64,000 bases of DNA from contig NZ_MOBJ01000007.1 of assembly GCF_003732225.1 (NCBI RefSeq), positions 186,001-250,000 on the forward strand. Reading direction: 5' to 3'. Made by a program: the position numbers and the translations under genes. This document shows positions 40,191 through 49,582 of this stretch, piece by piece. The stretch's first letter is position 1. Every line of letters starts with the position of its first letter. The notes under the pieces are model-generated. The model was not told the DNA's origin, searched no databases, and saw only the letters and a list, made by a program, of their open reading frames with translations. Source of the stretch: Pseudomonas brassicacearum. GTDB lineage: Bacteria; Pseudomonadota; Gammaproteobacteria; Pseudomonadales; Pseudomonadaceae.

Positions 40191-40222
40191 GTATTTTCTG
40201 AAATAACGAAGTGGAGAGCCGC

Positions 40223-41692
40223 ATGGTTCCCGTAATCGCCCTGGTGGGCCGACCGAACGTCGGCAAGTCCACCTTGTTCAACCGCCTGACCAGGACTCGT
40301 GACGCCATCGTCGGCGACTTGTCCGGTCTGACCCGTGATCGCCAATACGGTGAGGCCAAGTGGCAAGGGCGTTCCTACATTTTGGTCGACACTGGCGGTA
40401 TCTCCGGTGACGAACACGGTATGGACGAAAAAATGGCCGAGCAGTCGCTGCTGGCCATTGAAGAAGCGGATGTCGTTCTGTTCCTGGTAGATGCCAAAGC
40501 CGGTTTCACCGCGGCCGACCAGATGATCGCCGAGCACTTGCGCAAGCGTAACAAGCGTTCTTACGTGGTTGCCAACAAGGTCGACAACATTGACCCTGAA
40601 ATGGCCCGCGCCGAGTTCGCCCCGCTGGGCATGGGCCACGCGATCCCGATCGCCGGTGCCCACGGTCGTGGCATCACCCAGATGCTGGAAATCGCCCTGA
40701 GCGACTTCCCTAAAGACGATGAAGAGCCGGAAGACGGCGAAGAAGAAATCGTTGCCGAAGGCGAGGAAGCCAAGCGCATTCCTGGCCCGAGCGAAAAAGA
40801 CGGTATCAAGATCGCTATCATTGGTCGCCCGAACGTCGGCAAATCGACCCTGGTCAACCGCATGCTCGGTGAAGACCGGGTGATCGTGTATGACCAGCCA
40901 GGCACCACCCGCGACAGTATCTACATCCCGTTCGAACGTAACGACGAGAAGTACACGCTGATCGATACCGCGGGTGTGCGCAAGCGCGGCAAGATCCACG
41001 AAGAAGTCGAAAAGTTCTCCGTGGTCAAAACCCTGCAAGCGATCAAAGACGCCAACGTGGTGATCTTCGTGATGGACGCCCGCGAAGGCGTGGTAGACCA
41101 CGACCTCAACCTGCTGGGCTTTGCCCTGGAAGCGGGTCGTGCGTTGGTGATCGCGATCAACAAGTGGGACGGCATGACGCCGAGCGAGCGCGACTTCGTG
41201 AAGGTCGAGTTGCAACGTCGGCTGTTCTTCGTCGACTTCGCCGACATCCACTTCATCTCGGCCCTGCACGGTACTGGCGTGGGCAACCTCTACGCGTCGG
41301 TGCAGAACTCGTTCAAGTCCGCGGTCACTCGCTGGCCGACCAACCGCCTGACCCAGATTCTCGAAGATGCGGTCGGTGAGCACGCGCCGCCGATGGTCAA
41401 CAACCGCCGGATCAAGCTGCGTTATGCCCACTTGGGTGGCGCGAACCCGCCGATCATCGTGATCCACGGTAACCAGGTCGAGAAGGTTCCAAAGTCTTAC
41501 GTCCGTTACCTGGAAAACACTTACCGTCGCGTCTTGAAGCTGGTCGGTACGCCGATCCGCATCGAGTTCAAAGGTGGTGAGAACCCGTACGAAGGCAACA
41601 AGAACACGCTTACCGACCGTCAGGTCAACAAGAAGCGCCGCTTGATGACGCACCACAAGAAAGCCGACAAGAAGCGCCGCGACAAGCGTTGA
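40223..41692 (+). CDS. der: Ribosome-assembly GTPase Der (EngA)
   Basis: Der has two tandem GTPase domains and matures the 50S subunit. The 489-residue product shows the P-loop GRPNVGKST twice (near residues 8 and 200), DTGGI and DTAGVRK switch motifs, NKVD and NKWD base motifs, an acidic linker between the domains and a C-terminal KH-like domain ending in a lysine/arginine-rich tail. The ATG at 40223 follows GTGGAGAG. Confidence 0.97.
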   Translation: MVPVIALVGRPNVGKSTLFNRLTRTRDAIVGDLSGLTRDRQYGEAKWQGRSYILVDTGGISGDEHGMDEKMAEQSLLAIEEADVVLFLVDAKAGFTAADQMIAEHLRKRNKRSYVVANKVDNIDPEMARAEFAPLGMGHAIPIAGAHGRGITQMLEIALSDFPKDDEEPEDGEEEIVAEGEEAKRIPGPSEKDGIKIAIIGRPNVGKSTLVNRMLGEDRVIVYDQPGTTRDSIYIPFERNDEKYTLIDTAGVRKRGKIHEEVEKFSVVKTLQAIKDANVVIFVMDAREGVVDHDLNLLGFALEAGRALVIAINKWDGMTPSERDFVKVELQRRLFFVDFADIHFISALHGTGVGNLYASVQNSFKSAVTRWPTNRLTQILEDAVGEHAPPMVNNRRIKLRYAHLGGANPPIIVIHGNQVEKVPKSYVRYLENTYRRVLKLVGTPIRIEFKGGENPYEGNKNTLTDRQVNKKRRLMTHHKKADKKRRDKR

Positions 41693-41738
41693 TTCGAAGG
41701 GATCACCGCCGAACTCGCGGGTAAATTATCAACTGCTT

Positions 41739-41821
41739 TGTAGGAGCTGCCGCAGGCTGCGATCTTTTCAGCGATTAGAACGCCGAAGATCAAAAGATCG
41801 CAGCCTGCGGCAGCTCCTACA
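41739..41821. repeat. REP pair (family B)
   Basis: TGTAGGAGCTGCCGCAGGC... and its inverted copy ...GCCTGCGGCAGCTCCTACA flank about 30 bases between der and the aminotransferase gene. Confidence 0.85.
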
Positions 41822-41833
41822 GGTGGCGATAGT

Positions 41834-41865
41834 AAAAAGGGTGCCCCCCAGGGCACCCTTTTTTT
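41834..41865. terminator. Terminator downstream of der
   Basis: AGGGTGCCC and GGGCACCCT pair around CCCA, with A and T tracts on either side. Confidence 0.9.
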
Positions 41866-41939
41866 ATGGGCGCTGGATGGGCTATCCTCGGGCTCTCCCG
41901 CGCCGCCGTTAGAGCCGGGTGTTCAGTAGGGAATCACCG

Positions 41940-43088
41940 ATGATCACCAGCAAGCTGCCGAATATCGGCATCACTATCTTCACCCAAATGTCTCAGCTCG
42001 CGGCACAGACCGGCGCGATCAACCTGTCTCAGGGGTTCCCCGATTTCGATGCTCCGCAAGCCTTGTGCGATGCGGTCGGCCGGCACATCGCCAATGGCCA
42101 TAACCAGTATTCACCGATGACCGGCCTGCCGGCGCTACGCCAACAGGTGGCGGCAAAGATCGCCCGCAGTTATGGCGTAAACGTCAATGCCGACACCGAG
42201 GTGACCATCACTCCCGGCGCGACCCAGGCGATTTTCTGTGCCATTCAAACGGTTATCCACAGCGGTGACGAAGTGATCGTCTTCGATCCGGCCTACGACA
42301 GTTATGAGCCTTCGGTGGCGCTGGCCGGCGGTCGTTGCGTGCATGTGCCATTGGGGGGGAAGGATTTCGCCATCGACTTCCAGAAACTCGGCGAAGCGCT
42401 GAGCCCGCGTACGCGGATGATCATCCTCAACTCGCCGCATAACCCGAGTGGTGCACTGATCTCGCGCGCCGAGCTGGACCAGTTGGCCGCATTGATCCGC
42501 GACCGCGATATCTATGTGATCAGTGACGAGGTGTATGAACACCTGGTGTTCGACGGCGTGCCGCACGTCAGTGTGTTGGCCCATGAAGAGCTGTATCAGC
42601 GTGCTTTCGTGGTCAGCTCGTTCGGCAAGACTTACCACGTCACTGGCTGGAAGACCGGCTACGTGGTCGCGCCACCGGCGCTGACGGAAGAACTGCGCAA
42701 GGTGCATCAATACGTCAGCTTCTGCGGCGTGACCCCGTTGCAGTACGCGCTGGCCGACTTCATGGCCGAGCATCCGGAGCATGTCGAAGAGTTGCCGGGT
42801 TTCTATCAGGCCAAGCGTGATCTGTTCTGTGATTTGCTGGTGCCTTCGCGGTTCAGTTTTACCAAGGTCACCGGGACCTATTTCCAGTTGGTCGACTATT
42901 CGCAGATTCGTCCCGACCTGAACGATGTCGATATGGCCAAGTGGATGACTCGCGAACATGGCGTGGCGGCGATCCCGATTTCGGTGTTCTACCAGCACCC
43001 GCTGCAGGAGCAGCGTCTGGTACGCCTGTGTTTTGCCAAGCGTGAGGAGACGCTGCGTCAGGCAGCGGAAAAACTATGCGCGATCTGA
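41940..43088 (+). CDS. ybdL: Methionine/glutamine aminotransferase (YbdL-like)
   Basis: This 382-residue fold-type I PLP aminotransferase shows NLSQGFPDFDAPQAL, NSPHNPSGALIS and the PLP lysine in SSFGKTYHVTGWKTGYVVAP. It belongs to the YbdL/kynurenine aminotransferase group, which uses methionine, glutamine and aromatic amino acids. The next gene encodes an omega-amidase and overlaps it by 13 bases, which points to the glutamine transaminase/omega-amidase pair that regenerates methionine from its keto acid in methionine salvage. The ATG at 41940 gives the family N-terminus. Confidence 0.88.
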   Translation: MITSKLPNIGITIFTQMSQLAAQTGAINLSQGFPDFDAPQALCDAVGRHIANGHNQYSPMTGLPALRQQVAAKIARSYGVNVNADTEVTITPGATQAIFCAIQTVIHSGDEVIVFDPAYDSYEPSVALAGGRCVHVPLGGKDFAIDFQKLGEALSPRTRMIILNSPHNPSGALISRAELDQLAALIRDRDIYVISDEVYEHLVFDGVPHVSVLAHEELYQRAFVVSSFGKTYHVTGWKTGYVVAPPALTEELRKVHQYVSFCGVTPLQYALADFMAEHPEHVEELPGFYQAKRDLFCDLLVPSRFSFTKVTGTYFQLVDYSQIRPDLNDVDMAKWMTREHGVAAIPISVFYQHPLQEQRLVRLCFAKREETLRQAAEKLCAI

Positions 43089-43867
43089 CCGCCTTGCCCA
43101 ATCTGAACGTTGCTCTGATCCAGACCACGTTGGCCTGGCATGATCGTCAGGCCAATCTCGAGCATTTCGAGCAGTTGCTGGAGCAGGCGCGGGGCGCCGA
43201 CCTGATCATCCTGCCGGAGATGTTCACCACCGGCTTCTCGATGGAATCGCAGACCCTCGCTGAGGGGGAAAACGGCCCGACCAGCAAATGGCTGCGAGTG
43301 CAGGCCGCCAAACTTGACGCAGTGATTACCGGCAGCGTGATTGTCCAGGCCGCCGATGGCAGCCATCGCAATCGGCTGTTGTGGGCGCGGCCGGACGGTG
43401 AGGTCTTGCATTACGACAAGCGTCATCTGTTTCGCATGGCCGGCGAGCACAACCATTTCACTCCGGGCGAGCATCAGGTGCAGTTCGAGCTCAAGGGCTG
43501 GCGGGTGCGTCCGCTGATTTGCTACGACCTGCGCTTCCCGGTGTGGAGCCGCGATGCGCAAGACACCGATTTGCTGCTGTACACCGCCAACTGGCCGGGT
43601 GCCCGTCGTCAGCACTGGAACCGTTTGCTGCCGGCGCGAGCGATCGAGAACCTCTGTTATGTCGCAGCGGTGAACCGGATTGGCACTGACGGTAAGGGCT
43701 TTGCCTACACCGGTGATAGTCAGGTGCTGGATTTCCAGGGCGAGACGCTGCTCAGCGCCGGTGAGGCCGATGGAGTGTTTCAGGTCGTTCTGAGCGCTGC
43801 GGAGCTGGCGGCGTACCGCACGCGGTTCCCGGCGAATCTGGATGCCGATACCTTCGAGCTGACCTGA
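43076..43867 (+). CDS. yafV: Omega-amidase YafV, carbon-nitrogen hydrolase family
   Basis: This 263-residue nitrilase-superfamily enzyme has the catalytic Glu in IILPEMFTTGFS, Lys in HYDKRHLFRMAGE and Cys in PLICYDLRFPVWS. YafV-type omega-amidases hydrolyse alpha-ketoglutaramate, the product of glutamine transamination, and so pull the upstream aminotransferase reaction forward. The 13-base overlap with ybdL supports a coupled pathway. Confidence 0.9.
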   Translation: MRDLTALPNLNVALIQTTLAWHDRQANLEHFEQLLEQARGADLIILPEMFTTGFSMESQTLAEGENGPTSKWLRVQAAKLDAVITGSVIVQAADGSHRNRLLWARPDGEVLHYDKRHLFRMAGEHNHFTPGEHQVQFELKGWRVRPLICYDLRFPVWSRDAQDTDLLLYTANWPGARRQHWNRLLPARAIENLCYVAAVNRIGTDGKGFAYTGDSQVLDFQGETLLSAGEADGVFQVVLSAAELAAYRTRFPANLDADTFELT

Positions 43868-43893
43868 GGATCTTCGCTGCCTGACGGACCGCT

Positions 43894-43978
43894 ATCGCGA
43901 GCAAGCTCGCTCCCACAGGGTTATGTGCTGATTGTTGGACCTGTACAAATCCAATGTGGGAGCGAGCTTGCTCGCGAT
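43894..43978. repeat. REP pair (family A)
   Basis: Inverted copies of the GTGGGAGCGAGCTTGCTCGC element lie 39 bases apart between yafV and leuA. Confidence 0.85.
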
Positions 43979-44014
43979 GAGGGCCTGACAGGCAACGAAA
44001 ACCTGAAGATAAAA

Positions 44015-44044
44015 AAGGCCCCGAGGTTTTCACCTCGGGGCCTT
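44015..44044. terminator. Terminator of leuA
   Basis: AAGGCCCCGAGG and CCTCGGGGCCTT pair around six bases, with a T run on the reverse strand, just past the leuA stop. Confidence 0.9.
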
Positions 44045-44064
44045 TTGCGTTTCAGCTGGCGGGT

Positions 44065-45744
44065 TTACGCCGCTTTCGCTTCCGGCTGGCTCAGGGAGCG
44101 GTTCAGCGCGCTGAACAGGGCCTTGAAGCTGGCAGTGGTGATGTTTTCATCGATGCCCACGCCATGCACCGCACGCTCGCCGTTTACGCGCAGTTCAATG
44201 TAGGCCGCAGCCTTGGCATTGGTGCCTGCGCCGATCGCGTGTTCGTTGTAGTCCATGATCTCCACCGGGATCGGCAGGCCGGCCACCAGTGCTTCCAGGG
44301 CGCCGTTGCCCTTGCCACGCCAGTGCAGGTTGGTTTCGCCCTGGCCTTTGCTGGAGACTTCCACTTCGACGGCACTGTGACCGTTCTCTTCCTGCAAGCG
44401 ATGGCTGACCAGCGCGTATGGCGTGTTGGCCTGCAAGTACTCGCTGTGCAGCAGAGCGTGGATCTGCTGGGCCGTCATCTCGAGGCCCAGGCGATCGGTT
44501 TCGCGTTGTACGACCTGGCTGAACTCGATCTGCATGCGGCGTGGCAAGTTGATGCCGTATTCCTGTTCCAGCAGGTAGGCGATACCGCCCTTGCCCGACT
44601 GGCTGTTGACGCGAATCACCGCCTCGTAGCTGCGACCGATGTCGGCCGGGTCGATCGGCAAGTACGGCACTTCCCACAGCTCATCCGGTTTCTGCTGGGC
44701 GAAGCCCTTGCGGATGGCGTCCTGGTGCGAGCCGGAGAACGCGGTGTGAACCAGGTCGCCGACGTATGGGTGACGTGGGTGCACGGGAATCTGGTTGCAC
44801 TCTTCAACGACCTTGCGCACGCCGTCGATGTCGGAGAAGTCCAGCTCAGGATCAACGCCCTGGGTGTAGAGGTTCAAGGCCACGGTGACGAGGTCAACGT
44901 TACCGGTACGCTCGCCGTTACCGAACAGGCAGCCTTCGACACGGTCGGCGCCGGCCATCAGGCCCAACTCGGTGGCGGCAACGCCAGTGCCACGGTCGTT
45001 GTGGGTGTGCAGGCTGATGATCACGCTGTCACGACGATTGATGTGACGGCCGAACCACTCGATCTGGTCAGCGTAGATGTTCGGTGTGGCGCATTCGACG
45101 GTAGCCGGCAGGTTGAGGATGACCTTGTGCGCAGGCGTCGGGTTCCAGACCTCGATCACGGCGTCGCAGACTTCCTTGGCGAATTCCAGCTCAGTGGCGC
45201 TGAAGGTCTCTGGCGAGTATTCGAAGGTCCACTCGGTTTCCGGCTGTTTGGCGGCATATTTGACGAACAGCTTGGCGGCGTTCACGGCGATGGCCTTGAT
45301 CCCGTCCTTGTCCTGGTTGAAGACAATCCGGCGGAAGGAAGGGGAGGTCGCGTTGTAGAGGTGAACGATGGCTTTTTTCGCACCGCGCAGGGATTCGAAA
45401 GTCCGCTCGATAAGGTCTTCACGGCCCTGGGTCAGCACCTGAATGGTGGTGTCGTCCGGGATGTGGCCGCCTTCGATCAGGGTACGTACGAAGTCGAAGT
45501 CGGTTTGCGAAGCGGCCGGGAAGGAGGCTTCGATTTCTTTCACACCGACGGCGACCAGAGTTTTCCAGAAACGCAGCTTTTTCACTGCGTCCATTGGCTC
45601 GATCAGCGACTGATTACCGTCGCGCAAGTCGGAGCTGCACCAGATCGGCGCGGCAGTGATGGTCTTCGACGGCCAGGTGCGATCCGGAATGTCGATAGTC
45701 GGGAAAGCGCGGTATTTCGAAGACGGGTCTTTGAGCATGCTCAT
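44065..45744 (-). CDS. leuA: 2-isopropylmalate synthase
   Basis: LeuA condenses acetyl-CoA and 2-oxoisovalerate in the first step of leucine synthesis. The 559-residue protein has [16 protein letters not shown] at the active site, the [18 protein letters not shown] metal ligands and [15 protein letters not shown], followed by a C-terminal regulatory domain that binds leucine. The length fits the longer LeuA type of pseudomonads. A 168-base leader upstream carries a leucine-rich mini-frame and likely attenuates transcription. Confidence 0.97.
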   Translation of the reverse strand: MSMLKDPSSKYRAFPTIDIPDRTWPSKTITAAPIWCSSDLRDGNQSLIEPMDAVKKLRFWKTLVAVGVKEIEASFPAASQTDFDFVRTLIEGGHIPDDTTIQVLTQGREDLIERTFESLRGAKKAIVHLYNATSPSFRRIVFNQDKDGIKAIAVNAAKLFVKYAAKQPETEWTFEYSPETFSATELEFAKEVCDAVIEVWNPTPAHKVILNLPATVECATPNIYADQIEWFGRHINRRDSVIISLHTHNDRGTGVAATELGLMAGADRVEGCLFGNGERTGNVDLVTVALNLYTQGVDPELDFSDIDGVRKVVEECNQIPVHPRHPYVGDLVHTAFSGSHQDAIRKGFAQQKPDELWEVPYLPIDPADIGRSYEAVIRVNSQSGKGGIAYLLEQEYGINLPRRMQIEFSQVVQRETDRLGLEMTAQQIHALLHSEYLQANTPYALVSHRLQEENGHSAVEVEVSSKGQGETNLHWRGKGNGALEALVAGLPIPVEIMDYNEHAIGAGTNAKAAAYIELRVNGERAVHGVGIDENITTASFKALFSALNRSLSQPEAKAA

Positions 45745-45763
45745 CGAGAAATCCTTATTGTGT

Positions 45764-45912
45764 GGGCCGAAAAAAGGCGGCCTGCCGGTGGGTCAAAAAA
45801 GCGTTGGATAAAACGTAAGACGAGGCACCGCGATTCAGCCCGGCAGTCGTGCGCTGACGAGGCACAGACTGCGGTGCTGGCGGAGCTGAATGAGGGTGTG
45901 AGAGGTTTTCAT
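45764..45912 (-). promoter_or_regulatory. Probable leuA attenuator
   Basis: On the reverse strand, the leader peptide region can fold as GCAGTC...GACTGC (45872-45843). The end of the same region, CTGCCGG (45846-45840), can instead pair with CCGGCAG (45788-45782), which directly precedes a GC-rich stretch and six T (45775-45770). These mutually exclusive pairings are the pattern of transcription attenuation. The final terminator stem is weak to my eye. Confidence 0.5.
45835..45912 (-). CDS. Putative leuA leader peptide
   Basis: A 25-codon frame runs from ATG 45912 to TGA 45835, about 90 bases before leuA. Its product begins MKTSHTLIQLRQHRSL and ends CLVSARLPG, with five leucines. Ribosome stalling at the leucine codons when charged tRNA-Leu is scarce would favour the alternative RNA pairing described for the attenuator. 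The role is inferred from position, composition and RNA pairing. Confidence 0.5.
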   Translation of the reverse strand: MKTSHTLIQLRQHRSLCLVSARLPG

Positions 45913-46109
45913 GTCTTCAACCCTAACCGCGAGGGTGAAAGATGGCAAGCAGTCGAAAAACTTTGAGATAAGTTCTGCTTTGGCGGAGTTTGGCGCGATT
46001 TTATGGCGCTGAATTTGATATCTGACGGCATTGATTGCGTCGATGTTTGAAGGTCGGCAATCTTAAAGTTGTGGGTGATGCTGGAGTCGCCATCGTCGGA
46101 TCGCCGCCC

Positions 46110-46200
46110 GGAGCAAGCTCGCTCCCACAGTGAATCGCTAGTGTGTCGCAAATTGCGTGCACATCGAAGATCCAGTGTGGGAGCGAGCTTGCTCGCGATG
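46110..46200. repeat. REP pair (family A), one arm degraded
   Basis: A shortened arm ending AGCAAGCTCGCTCCCAC and a complete arm GTGGGAGCGAGCTTGCTCGC face each other around 48 bases upstream of leuA and downstream of the M23 peptidase gene. Confidence 0.75.
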
Positions 46201-46223
46201 GGGCCATGAGCCTCGGCGAGTAT

Positions 46224-47045
46224 TCAAGGCTGGAATGCACCAATGAAAATCGCCGGGTCCACTCGGGCGTCATTGAGGCTGACATTCCAGTGCATGTGCG
46301 GCCCGGTGGCTCGACCGGTGGAGCCGACTTTACCGACCACGCCGCCGCGCGCCAGCTGCTGGCCGACTTTCACGTCGATTTTCGACATGTGGCAGAACAT
46401 GCTGATAAAGCCCTGGCCGTGGTCGACGAATACCGTGTTGCCGTTAAAGAAGTAGTTGCCGATCAGTATCACCTTGCCGGCCGCCGGGGTCTTGATCGGC
46501 GTACCGGCCGGCACCGCGAAGTCCAGCCCGGCGTGGGGATTGCGCTCTTCGCCATTGAAGAACCGGCGCACACCGAACTTGCTCGACAGCGGACCATTGA
46601 CTGGTTTGTCCAGTAGCAGATTGCTCGGCGTTACCGGGCTGAAGCTGCGATAGGCGCGAATCTGTTCGTCCAGTTCGGCATCGATGCGTTTCAGGTCGTC
46701 CGGGTTCGGATTGACCTGACGCCGGTTCTTCAGGGTGATGTGCTGTTCCGGGTACTTCTTGTTGCCGACCATGAACGTCAGGTTACGACCGCCCGCGCTG
46801 AGTGCCTGGCTGCCGGGTTTGACGGTCAGGGGCACGCCGACAATCGCCAGCCAGTTGTTCTGTTCCTTGACCACCAGCACCGGTTTGCCTTGGTAGCTGG
46901 CCTTGGGCGCCTGAGCCGAAGTGCCCAGATCGACCACCGCCACACCGCCTGGCACCGGTTTGTTCAGCAGGCGCGTGATGTAGCTGTCGGCGTGGGCGTT
47001 GAAGGTCAGGCAAAGCAACAACAACGGTGCAAGAAAACGCGGCAT
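46224..47045 (-). CDS. M23-family metallopeptidase (LytM domain), periplasmic
   Basis: This 273-residue protein has a signal peptide (about residues 1-19, ending AHA), an N-terminal beta domain, and a C-terminal LytM/M23 domain. The zinc ligands are visible in RNPHAGLDFAVPAGTPI, and the second histidine motif in GPHMHWNVSLN. All catalytic residues are present, so it is likely an active peptidoglycan endopeptidase rather than an EnvC-like activator. It lies just downstream of xseA on the same strand, three bases apart, and may be cotranscribed. Confidence 0.9.
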   Translation of the reverse strand: MPRFLAPLLLLCLTFNAHADSYITRLLNKPVPGGVAVVDLGTSAQAPKASYQGKPVLVVKEQNNWLAIVGVPLTVKPGSQALSAGGRNLTFMVGNKKYPEQHITLKNRRQVNPNPDDLKRIDAELDEQIRAYRSFSPVTPSNLLLDKPVNGPLSSKFGVRRFFNGEERNPHAGLDFAVPAGTPIKTPAAGKVILIGNYFFNGNTVFVDHGQGFISMFCHMSKIDVKVGQQLARGGVVGKVGSTGRATGPHMHWNVSLNDARVDPAIFIGAFQP

Positions 47046-47048
47046 GGA

Positions 47049-48428
47049 TCAATCCAGTAAAGAAAGGGTGACAGGTGTCAGATGGTTGTCTTCGACCCGG
47101 ACCTGCAATTCGCCTTCGCCAAGTTTGGCTTTCAGGCGTTGGCCGTTCTGGGTCTGCGCGGCGCTGCGGATCGCGTTGCCGCGCTCATCGAGCAAAATGC
47201 TGTAACCACGGCCGAGTGTCGCCAAAGGGCTGACCACGTGCAGGGTTTGCATCTGTGTTTGCAGTTGCAGGCGACGGGCCTTCAGGCCTTCGCGCATTGA
47301 GCGCGGCAGGCGCTCGGCGAGGCTGTCGAGGCGCTGGCGAAGCAGCGCCAATTGCCGTCCCGGATGTTGCCCGGCGAGGCGGGTTTCCAGGCGAATCAGG
47401 CGTTCACGACGGGTATTGAGGTTGCGTTCGAAGGCCCGGCGCAGGCGCATGTCCAGGTCGTCGAGACGTTGCGCTTGCTGACGCAGGCGTTCGCCGGGGT
47501 GGCGCAAGCGACGCGATATGCCTTCCAGACGCAGGCGATCACGCATCAAGCGGTCGCGGATACGCATCACCAGGCGCCGGTGCAGGCTTTCGACCCGGCG
47601 CACCAGATCGCTGGAATCCGGCGCCAGCAGTTCAGCTGCGGCGGAAGGTGTCGGTGCACGGACGTCGGCCACGAAGTCACTGATCGATACATCGGTTTCA
47701 TGGCCGACGGCGCTGACAATCGGGGTGACGCAAGCATCCACCGCACGGGCCACGGCTTCTTCGTTGAAGCACCAGAGGTCTTCCAGCGAACCGCCGCCAC
47801 GCGCGAGGATCAGTGCGTCGAAACCGCGGGCGTCGGCCAGTTTCAGTGCGCGGACAATCTGCGCGGTGGCTTCGCGGCCTTGCACGGCGGTGGGGATCAG
47901 GGTCAGCACCACTTGCGGCGCACGGCGGCGGAACACGCTGATGATGTCGCGAATCACCGCGCCGGTCGGTGAACTGATGATGCCGATGCGTTGCGGGTGT
48001 GCCGGCAGCGGTACTTTGCGTTCGGCACTGAACAGGCCTTCGGCGCTGAGTTTTTCCTTCAGTGCATCGAACGCCAGGCGCAGCGCACCGTCACCGGCCG
48101 GCTCCACGGTGTCGAGTATCAGTTGATAGTCACCACGCCCTTCGAACAGCGAAACCTTGCCCCGGACCTTGACGGCCAGGCCATCCTTCAGCGCCTGACG
48201 GACCCGCGCAGCGTTCTGCCGGAAGAGCGCGCAACGTACCTGGGCGCCGCTGTCCTTGAGGGTGAAATAGATGTGGCCGGACGCTGGGCGGGCGAGGTTG
48301 GAGATTTCGCCTTCGACCCAGATGTTGCTGAACACGTCTTCGAGCAACACCCGCGCGCGGCCGTTGAGCTGACTGACCGTCAGGACTTCTCGGTCCAGGC
48401 CGAGTCTTGCAAAGGGATCTTTAATCAT
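47049..48428 (-). CDS. xseA: Exodeoxyribonuclease VII large subunit
   Basis: XseA is the catalytic large subunit of ExoVII, which degrades single-stranded DNA. The 459-residue protein has the N-terminal OB fold (VEGEISNLARPASGHIYFTLKD), the catalytic domain with IISSPTGAVIRDI, LARGGGSLEDLWCFNEE and VGHETDVSISDFVADVRAPTPSAAAE, and the long C-terminal coiled coil rich in arginine. Confidence 0.96.
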   Translation of the reverse strand: MIKDPFARLGLDREVLTVSQLNGRARVLLEDVFSNIWVEGEISNLARPASGHIYFTLKDSGAQVRCALFRQNAARVRQALKDGLAVKVRGKVSLFEGRGDYQLILDTVEPAGDGALRLAFDALKEKLSAEGLFSAERKVPLPAHPQRIGIISSPTGAVIRDIISVFRRRAPQVVLTLIPTAVQGREATAQIVRALKLADARGFDALILARGGGSLEDLWCFNEEAVARAVDACVTPIVSAVGHETDVSISDFVADVRAPTPSAAAELLAPDSSDLVRRVESLHRRLVMRIRDRLMRDRLRLEGISRRLRHPGERLRQQAQRLDDLDMRLRRAFERNLNTRRERLIRLETRLAGQHPGRQLALLRQRLDSLAERLPRSMREGLKARRLQLQTQMQTLHVVSPLATLGRGYSILLDERGNAIRSAAQTQNGQRLKAKLGEGELQVRVEDNHLTPVTLSLLD

Positions 48429-48497
48429 GGGGCGCAGTTTAAAGGCATTCGACGCTCAATCTCCATGGCCGATTACCTTCTTGCTGAAGTGAACTCT

Positions 48498-48585
48498 GTG
48501 GGAGCGAGCTTGCTCGCGATTGCGGTGTGACATTCAATAATAGTGTTGGATGTTAAACCGCAATCGCGAGCAAGCTCGCTCCCAC
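48498..48585. repeat. REP pair (family A)
   Basis: Two inverted GTGGGAGCGAGCTTGCTCGC elements lie 42 bases apart between the divergent xseA and TauE-like genes. Confidence 0.85.
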
Positions 48586-48626
48586 AGGGGGTAAAGTCGT
48601 CAGTGGTATTCAAGGAAGACGGGGGA

Positions 48627-49394
48627 ATGAACGTGCTTGAGTTATTGAGTCAATGGTCCTTTGGCGCCACGGACTGGCTGGTGATCGGGCTGGGCATCAG
48701 CCTTGCCTATATCGTTTTCGGCATCGCCGGGTTTGGTACGGCGCTGGTGGCGGGTCCCATCCTGATTCTGTTCATGCCACTGTCGAAAATCGTGCCCTTG
48801 TTGGTGCTGCTGGATTTCGTCGCGGCATTCGGCAATCTGCTGCCGTCGCGACGCGATGTCGCCAAACCCGAATTGTTGCGGTTACTGCCGTGCATGGCGG
48901 TGGGTTGCACGTTGGGGGTGATTTTTCTGCTGAACCTCAAATCCGGTCTGTTGCTGTTATTAATGGGGCTGTTTATCAGCGCTTATGCGATTTACAGCCT
49001 GTGGGTAAAAGTCCGACCTGCGCAGCTGGCTTCCGGTTGGGCTATTCCGATGGGGACGGTGGGCGGAATGTTCGGGGCGTTGTTCGGCAGTGGCGGCTTT
49101 TTATATGCGATTTATCTGAACAGTCGCTTACCCAAGGACGCGGCCCGAGCGACCCAAAGTGCGCTGATCAGTTGCAGCACGGTGGTGCGTTTGAGCCTGT
49201 TCACGCTCGCCGGCGTTTATGCCGAGCTACCCTTGTTGGTACTGGCAGTGTGTTTGTTGCCGGCAATGGCGCTGGGGCTGTGGATCGGTCGACGGTTGAC
49301 CATGAAGATGTCCCGCGAGGCCTTTGTGCGGCTGGTAACCTGGCTGGTGCTGGCCAGCGGCATTGCCTTGATCGGCAGGTATCTGAGCACTTGA
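48627..49394 (+). CDS. TauE/SafE-family membrane permease
   Basis: This 255-residue protein has about eight hydrophobic helices and the family motifs FGIAGFGTALVAGPILILFMPLSKIVPLL and GGMFGALFGSGGFLYAIYL. TauE/SafE proteins are thought to export sulfite or other small sulfur or organic anions; the substrate is unknown here. The ATG at 48627 follows GGGGGA and gives a short cytoplasmic N-terminus. Confidence 0.88.
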   Translation: MNVLELLSQWSFGATDWLVIGLGISLAYIVFGIAGFGTALVAGPILILFMPLSKIVPLLVLLDFVAAFGNLLPSRRDVAKPELLRLLPCMAVGCTLGVIFLLNLKSGLLLLLMGLFISAYAIYSLWVKVRPAQLASGWAIPMGTVGGMFGALFGSGGFLYAIYLNSRLPKDAARATQSALISCSTVVRLSLFTLAGVYAELPLLVLAVCLLPAMALGLWIGRRLTMKMSREAFVRLVTWLVLASGIALIGRYLST

Positions 49395-49430
49395 CCTGAG
49401 CCTGACAGGGATTAAGCTGCCGGCCGCTCT

Positions 49431-49534
49431 ATCGCCTTCGCGAGCAAGCTCGCTCCCACAGGTGATCTCTGGTGGTCATACAATTATGTGTCGACGGGAG
49501 ATCCAGTGTGGGAGCGAGCTTGCTCGCGAAGGCG
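49431..49534. repeat. REP pair (family A)
   Basis: Inverted elements with the outer ends CGCCTTCGCGAGC and GCTCGCGAAGGCG flank 47 bases. The changed outer base pairs are symmetrical in the two arms. Confidence 0.85.
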
Positions 49535-49582
49535 TCATTCGGTACGCCGCAGAACATCCATTTGACGCAGTAGGCTGCACCC

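Noticed and set aside
40103..41656. Reverse frame of 517 codons
   Set aside because: It is antisense to der, with composition typical of a shadow frame.
44164..45966. Forward frame of 600 codons
   Set aside because: It is antisense to leuA, which has full family motifs.
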